This document shows, in pieces, positions 7,006 to 8,957 of a stretch of 8,957 nucleotides of DNA; the first letter of the stretch is position 1, and every line of letters begins with the position of its first letter. Source of the DNA: Solirubrobacterales bacterium 70-9. Its GTDB lineage: Bacteria > Actinomycetota > Thermoleophilia > Solirubrobacterales > 70-9. The position numbers and the translations under genes are program-made. The stretch spans positions 15,296 through 24,252 of the forward strand of contig MKSH01000111.1 in the NCBI GenBank assembly GCA_001898095.1, read 5' to 3'. Under the pieces are notes generated by a model. It was not told the DNA's origin. It saw only the letters and a program-made list of their open reading frames with translations, and made no database searches.

Positions 7006-8099
7006 TAGAGCGGGATGCGGGCGCCCAGCTGGTAGGCGGTGAGGGCGAGGAGGACGAAGGCGAGCAGGCGGTCGCGGGCCACTGCCGCGAGGGGCAGCGG
7101 CCAGACTAGATACCAGGGGAGGAGCCAGGAGGTGGCGAGCAGCAGGGCCGTCCCCGCCCAGGCGGCGGCGCGGATCCAGTCGGCGCCGCGCCAGGTCCAG
7201 GCGAGCAGCCGGACGACGCCGACGCCGAAGAGCACCAGCGCCGCCGCCCGCACGACGCCCTCGTCGGCGCCGGTGAGGCGGGCGAAGGTGACCGGGATCG
7301 ACATGTAGCTGGTCCGCCCTTGGTTTTCCCCGGCGAGCCCGAAGGCGTGCAGCCACTCCCAGCCGAACCCGAGGTAGCCCGCGAGCCCGATCACGACCGC
7401 CGCCCCGAGCGCGCCGAGCACGAAACCCCGCAGGCACCCCCGGTTGATGGGCCGAAAACCGCTGATATAGAGCGCTTTTCGGCCCATCAACATCGAGTCG
7501 CGGGCGGCGGCGGCGAGGGCGAAGGGGGCGACGAAGAGGGACGAGGACTTGATCGCGGCGCCGGCGACGAGGGAGGCGCCGGCGCTCGCCTCGCAGCGGA
7601 CGACCAGGGCGGCGACCCCGGCCATCGCCAGCAGCATCGCCAGGCCGTCGTTGTGGGCGCCGCTGACGACGTGCACAAGGACCAGCGGGTTGAGGGCGAT
7701 GAAGGCGGCGGCCCGGGCCGGGTCGACGCCGCGCCAGGCGGCGAGGCGGGAGACGATCCAGGCGAGGCCGAGGACCGAGATCGCGGCGACCGCCTTCAGC
7801 ACCGCGATCGCGAGCCAGATCGGCAGCCAGGCCAGGGGGTAGGTCGCGAGGGTGAAGAGGGGCCCGTAGGCGCTCGGCGTTTCGGTCCAGGTGACGTGGG
7901 CGAAGGCCGGGTCCGTGGGCGCCGCGTCGGGGGCGTTCACGTAGGGGTCGAGGCCGTGGCGCACCCCGAGCCGGGCGTAGTCGAGATAGCTGAAGGCGTC
8001 GTGGGAGAGGAGGACCGGGGCGCAGGCGAAGGCGAGGACGGCGACTCCGATCAGCACTGCGATCGTCCGCCTGCCGATCCGCGGCGCCAGCGCGAGCAC
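7005..8099 (-). CDS. Polytopic polyprenol-phosphate-sugar glycosyltransferase (MptA/MptB-like), with in-frame palindrome insertion
   Basis: This is an integral membrane glycosyltransferase with about ten hydrophobic segments. LLSHDAFSYLDYARLGVRHG and the following LDPYVNAP (30-57) match the first extracytoplasmic loop of GT-C mannosyltransferases of the MptA/MptB and GT87 type, whose loop Asp (here Asp34) is the catalytic base. SAYGPLFTL (76-84), ALNPLVLVHVVSGAHNDGL (135-153) and LLPWYLVWPLPLA (326-338) are also typical. Such enzymes transfer mannose or another hexose from a polyprenyl-phosphate donor to lipid-linked glycans at the outer membrane face; the exact sugar is not deducible. Residues about 202-219 (including MGRKALYISGFRPIN) are encoded by a 49-bp palindromic repeat and look like an insertion between two membrane segments, in a basic loop probably on the cytoplasmic side. 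The GTG at 8097-8099 is the only conventional start, but the open frame continues upstream to a TAG at 8166-8168 and encodes a further membrane segment, so the true N-terminus is probably longer or has been damaged. Confidence 0.78.
   Translation of the reverse strand: MLALAPRIGRRTIAVLIGVAVLAFACAPVLLSHDAFSYLDYARLGVRHGLDPYVNAPDAAPTDPAFAHVTWTETPSAYGPLFTLATYPLAWLPIWLAIAVLKAVAAISVLGLAWIVSRLAAWRGVDPARAAAFIALNPLVLVHVVSGAHNDGLAMLLAMAGVAALVVRCEASAGASLVAGAAIKSSSLFVAPFALAAAARDSMLMGRKALYISGFRPINRGCLRGFVLGALGAAVVIGLAGYLGFGWEWLHAFGLAGENQGRTSYMSIPVTFARLTGADEGVVRAAALVLFGVGVVRLLAWTWRGADWIRAAAWAGTALLLATSWLLPWYLVWPLPLAAVARDRLLAFVLLALTAYQLGARIPL
7443..7491 (-). repeat. 49-bp palindromic element, copy A (inside glycosyltransferase gene)
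   Basis: Arms of 21 bp (7443-7463 and 7471-7491) flank the 7-nt loop GATATAG (plus strand). The outer arm reads GTTGATGGGCCGAAAA. One C:C mismatch occurs in the stem (7459 with 7475). Its reverse complement is 48/49 identical to copy B. GC content is about 53 percent, well below the surrounding coding sequence. On the coding (minus) strand it is read LMGRKALYISGFRPIN with no stop. No transposase is nearby. Confidence 0.92.
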
Positions 8100-8165
8100 G
8101 CCGAGGTAAGCGAGGAACCCCGCCCAGATCAGGCCGAAAGCAAGCCCCGCATCGATGGCCCGACG
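8100..8165 (-). other. Open upstream extension of the glycosyltransferase frame lacking a normal start codon
   Basis: Reading upstream from the GTG at 8099 in the same frame gives 22 further codons encoding RRAIDAGLAFGLIWAG and then FLAYLG, a plausible first membrane helix of the kind found ahead of the catalytic loop in this family. A TAG at 8166-8168 ends the frame. No ATG, GTG or TTG lies in these codons; only rare starts such as ATC (8154-8156) or CTG (8130-8132) exist. A palindromic element begins 14 nt beyond the TAG. Either a rare start is used, the protein is shortened, or the start was lost by insertion or frameshift. Confidence 0.45.
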
Positions 8166-8181
8166 CTACCGCCCCCACGCG

Positions 8182-8230
8182 GTTGATGGGCCGAAAAGCG
8201 CTCTATATCAGCGCTTTTCGGCCCATCAAC
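8182..8230 (+). repeat. 49-bp palindromic element, copy B (between PBP and glycosyltransferase genes)
   Basis: Perfect 21-bp arms (8182-8202 and 8210-8230) flank the 7-nt loop CTATATC. It lies one base beyond the stop codon of the penicillin-binding protein gene (TGA, complement of 8232-8234) and 14 nt upstream of the TAG that bounds the glycosyltransferase frame. The loop is inverted relative to copy A. As RNA it would form a very stable hairpin and could end PBP transcription, though no U-run follows on the minus strand. Confidence 0.93.
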
Positions 8231-8231
8231 A

Positions 8232-8957
8232 TCATTTGCCTGCGGCTTGGCCGCCGCCGACGCCGAGCGTCGGGCCGCCGTCCTCGGGCGGGAGCGGGGG
8301 GACGGGGGCCGGTTCCTGGCCGGCGCCGGGGGCGTAGGCGTTGGGGTCGTAGCCGCCGACCGAGCTCTGGCCGGGCAGTTCTTCGCCGCCCGCTTCGCCG
8401 GCCCCGCCGGCTTTGCCTTTCGCCTTCGCCGCCTTGGATCCCGGCGGCGCCGCGGTGAACTGGCCGTACCCGGGCGCCCATTCGATTTCTTCTTCGGGTT
8501 CGTCGAATTCCTCGCACGGCACGCCGGCGCCCTCGTACACGCCGTGCCAGATTTCCGCCGGGAAGGTGCCGCCGAAGACGGTGATCCCGTGCACGCTGGT
8601 CATCGAGATCGCGTTCGATTCCGGGTAGCCGACCCAGACCGCGGTCGCCAGGTTCGGCTGGTAGCCGGAGAACCAGGCGTCGGTCTCGTCGTCGGTGGTG
8701 CCGGTCTTGCCCGCCTGGCCGAGGCAGCCGGTGTAGGCGGCGGTGCCGGTCCCTTCGGTGATGTTGTCGTGGAGGAGGCGGGTCACCTGCCAGGCGACGG
8801 CCCGGCTCAGCACCCGTTTCGGCTGCGGGCCCTGCGGGTGGTCGACCTTGCCGCCCGGCATCACCACCTTGGCGATCGCCACCGGCCGGTGACGGATCCC
8901 ACCGCTGGCGAGGGTGGCGTAGGCGTCCGCCAGTTCGAGCGGGCTGACCCCGTACTT
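8232..8957 (-). CDS. Class A penicillin-binding protein, C-terminal part of transpeptidase domain
   Basis: The last 241 residues of a peptidoglycan synthase of the PBP1A/PonA type; the N-terminal part lies beyond the right edge. It begins KYGVSPLELADAYATLASGG, the conserved stretch that follows the SxN motif in these enzymes. The third active-site motif KTGT is present at residues 84-87 of the fragment in AGKTGTTDDETDAWFSGY, followed by the usual AVWVGYP (106-112). The catalytic SxxK and SxN motifs and the glycosyltransferase domain are outside the window. Two cysteines (78 in YTGCLGQAGK and 148 in GVPCEEF) bracket the KTGT strand and could form a disulfide outside the membrane. From about residue 150 the protein is an acidic then Gly/Ala/Pro-rich low-complexity tail, common in actinobacterial PBPs. 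It ends in TGA immediately before palindromic copy B. The enzyme cross-links peptidoglycan at the outer face of the membrane. Confidence 0.93.
   Translation of the reverse strand, partial: KYGVSPLELADAYATLASGGIRHRPVAIAKVVMPGGKVDHPQGPQPKRVLSRAVAWQVTRLLHDNITEGTGTAAYTGCLGQAGKTGTTDDETDAWFSGYQPNLATAVWVGYPESNAISMTSVHGITVFGGTFPAEIWHGVYEGAGVPCEEFDEPEEEIEWAPGYGQFTAAPPGSKAAKAKGKAGGAGEAGGEELPGQSSVGGYDPNAYAPGAGQEPAPVPPLPPEDGGPTLGVGGGQAAGK

Noticed and set aside
5941..8178. 745-codon minus-strand open frame spanning the flippase-like and glycosyltransferase genes
   Set aside because: Its sequence is Arg/Pro/Gly/Asp-rich noise; it crosses two genes with clear membrane-protein features in other frames.
7320..8186. 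288-codon plus-strand open frame through the glycosyltransferase gene
   Set aside because: Antisense shadow with Gly/Asp/Arg-rich sequence; it reads through palindrome copy A only because that element is nearly stop-free.
7443..8230. CRISPR array or IS element ends
   Set aside because: There are only two repeats, 690 bp apart in inverted orientation, with no spacers. The sequence between them encodes a glycosyltransferase rather than a transposase, so a simple insertion sequence is not supported; a composite flanked by inverted repeats cannot be excluded but copy A lies inside the gene.
8182..8230. Palindrome copy B as an ordinary intrinsic terminator
   Set aside because: No T-run follows the hairpin on the minus strand, and the same element occurs inside a coding sequence, so termination is not its defining function, though it may have that side effect.

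Overview
The window is GC-rich, densely packed bacterial DNA with no transposase, phage or CRISPR signature. Its gene content suggests a high-GC actinobacterium, most likely of the Thermoleophilia (Solirubrobacterales-like). The pointers are a TreT-type trehalose synthase, GTG/TTG starts, an RR-HK-HtrA envelope module like actinobacterial MprAB-PepD, a FlgM-like small protein, and a multi-spanning mannosyltransferase of the MptA/MptB type. This placement is an inference from protein character; no marker gene is present.

Layout: (1) 1-1409, minus strand: the first 38 codons of a GT20 trehalose-6-phosphate-synthase-like gene, preceded by a complete TreT-type trehalose synthase. A near-identical 18-nt sequence lies upstream of both starts. 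(2) 1504-4568, minus strand: a tight operon of an OmpR-family response regulator, a histidine kinase with a very short external loop, and a lipoprotein-anchored HtrA protease. The stop and start codons abut or overlap (TAG|ATG, then GTGA), so the three are probably translationally coupled. (3) 4569-4887: a divergent intergenic region with a sigma-28-like promoter directly in front of a small FlgM-like ORF, whose 3' end overlaps thiL tail to tail. (4) 4817-5890, minus: thiL, thiamine-monophosphate kinase. (5) 5947-6978, plus: a flippase-like integral membrane protein of the lysylphosphatidylglycerol-synthase transmembrane family. (6) 7005-8165, minus: a polytopic glycosyltransferase. (7) 8232-8957, minus: the C-terminal part of a class A penicillin-binding protein.

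The most unusual signal is a 49-bp palindromic element present twice (7443-7491 and 8182-8230), with 21-bp arms and a 7-nt asymmetric loop. The two copies lie in opposite orientation and differ at one base. One copy is inside the glycosyltransferase gene and is translated in frame as an extra peptide in a loop between membrane segments. The other lies between the penicillin-binding protein stop codon and the 5' end of the same glycosyltransferase gene, whose conventional start codon appears to be missing. This looks like a small mobile or spreading palindromic element that tolerates insertion in coding sequence, comparable in behaviour to Rickettsia palindromic elements.

Functionally, most of the window serves the cell envelope and stress tolerance: trehalose synthesis, envelope-stress sensing and proteolysis, lipid-linked glycan assembly or translocation, and peptidoglycan synthesis. 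Thiamine diphosphate synthesis and a possible motility regulator lie in between.
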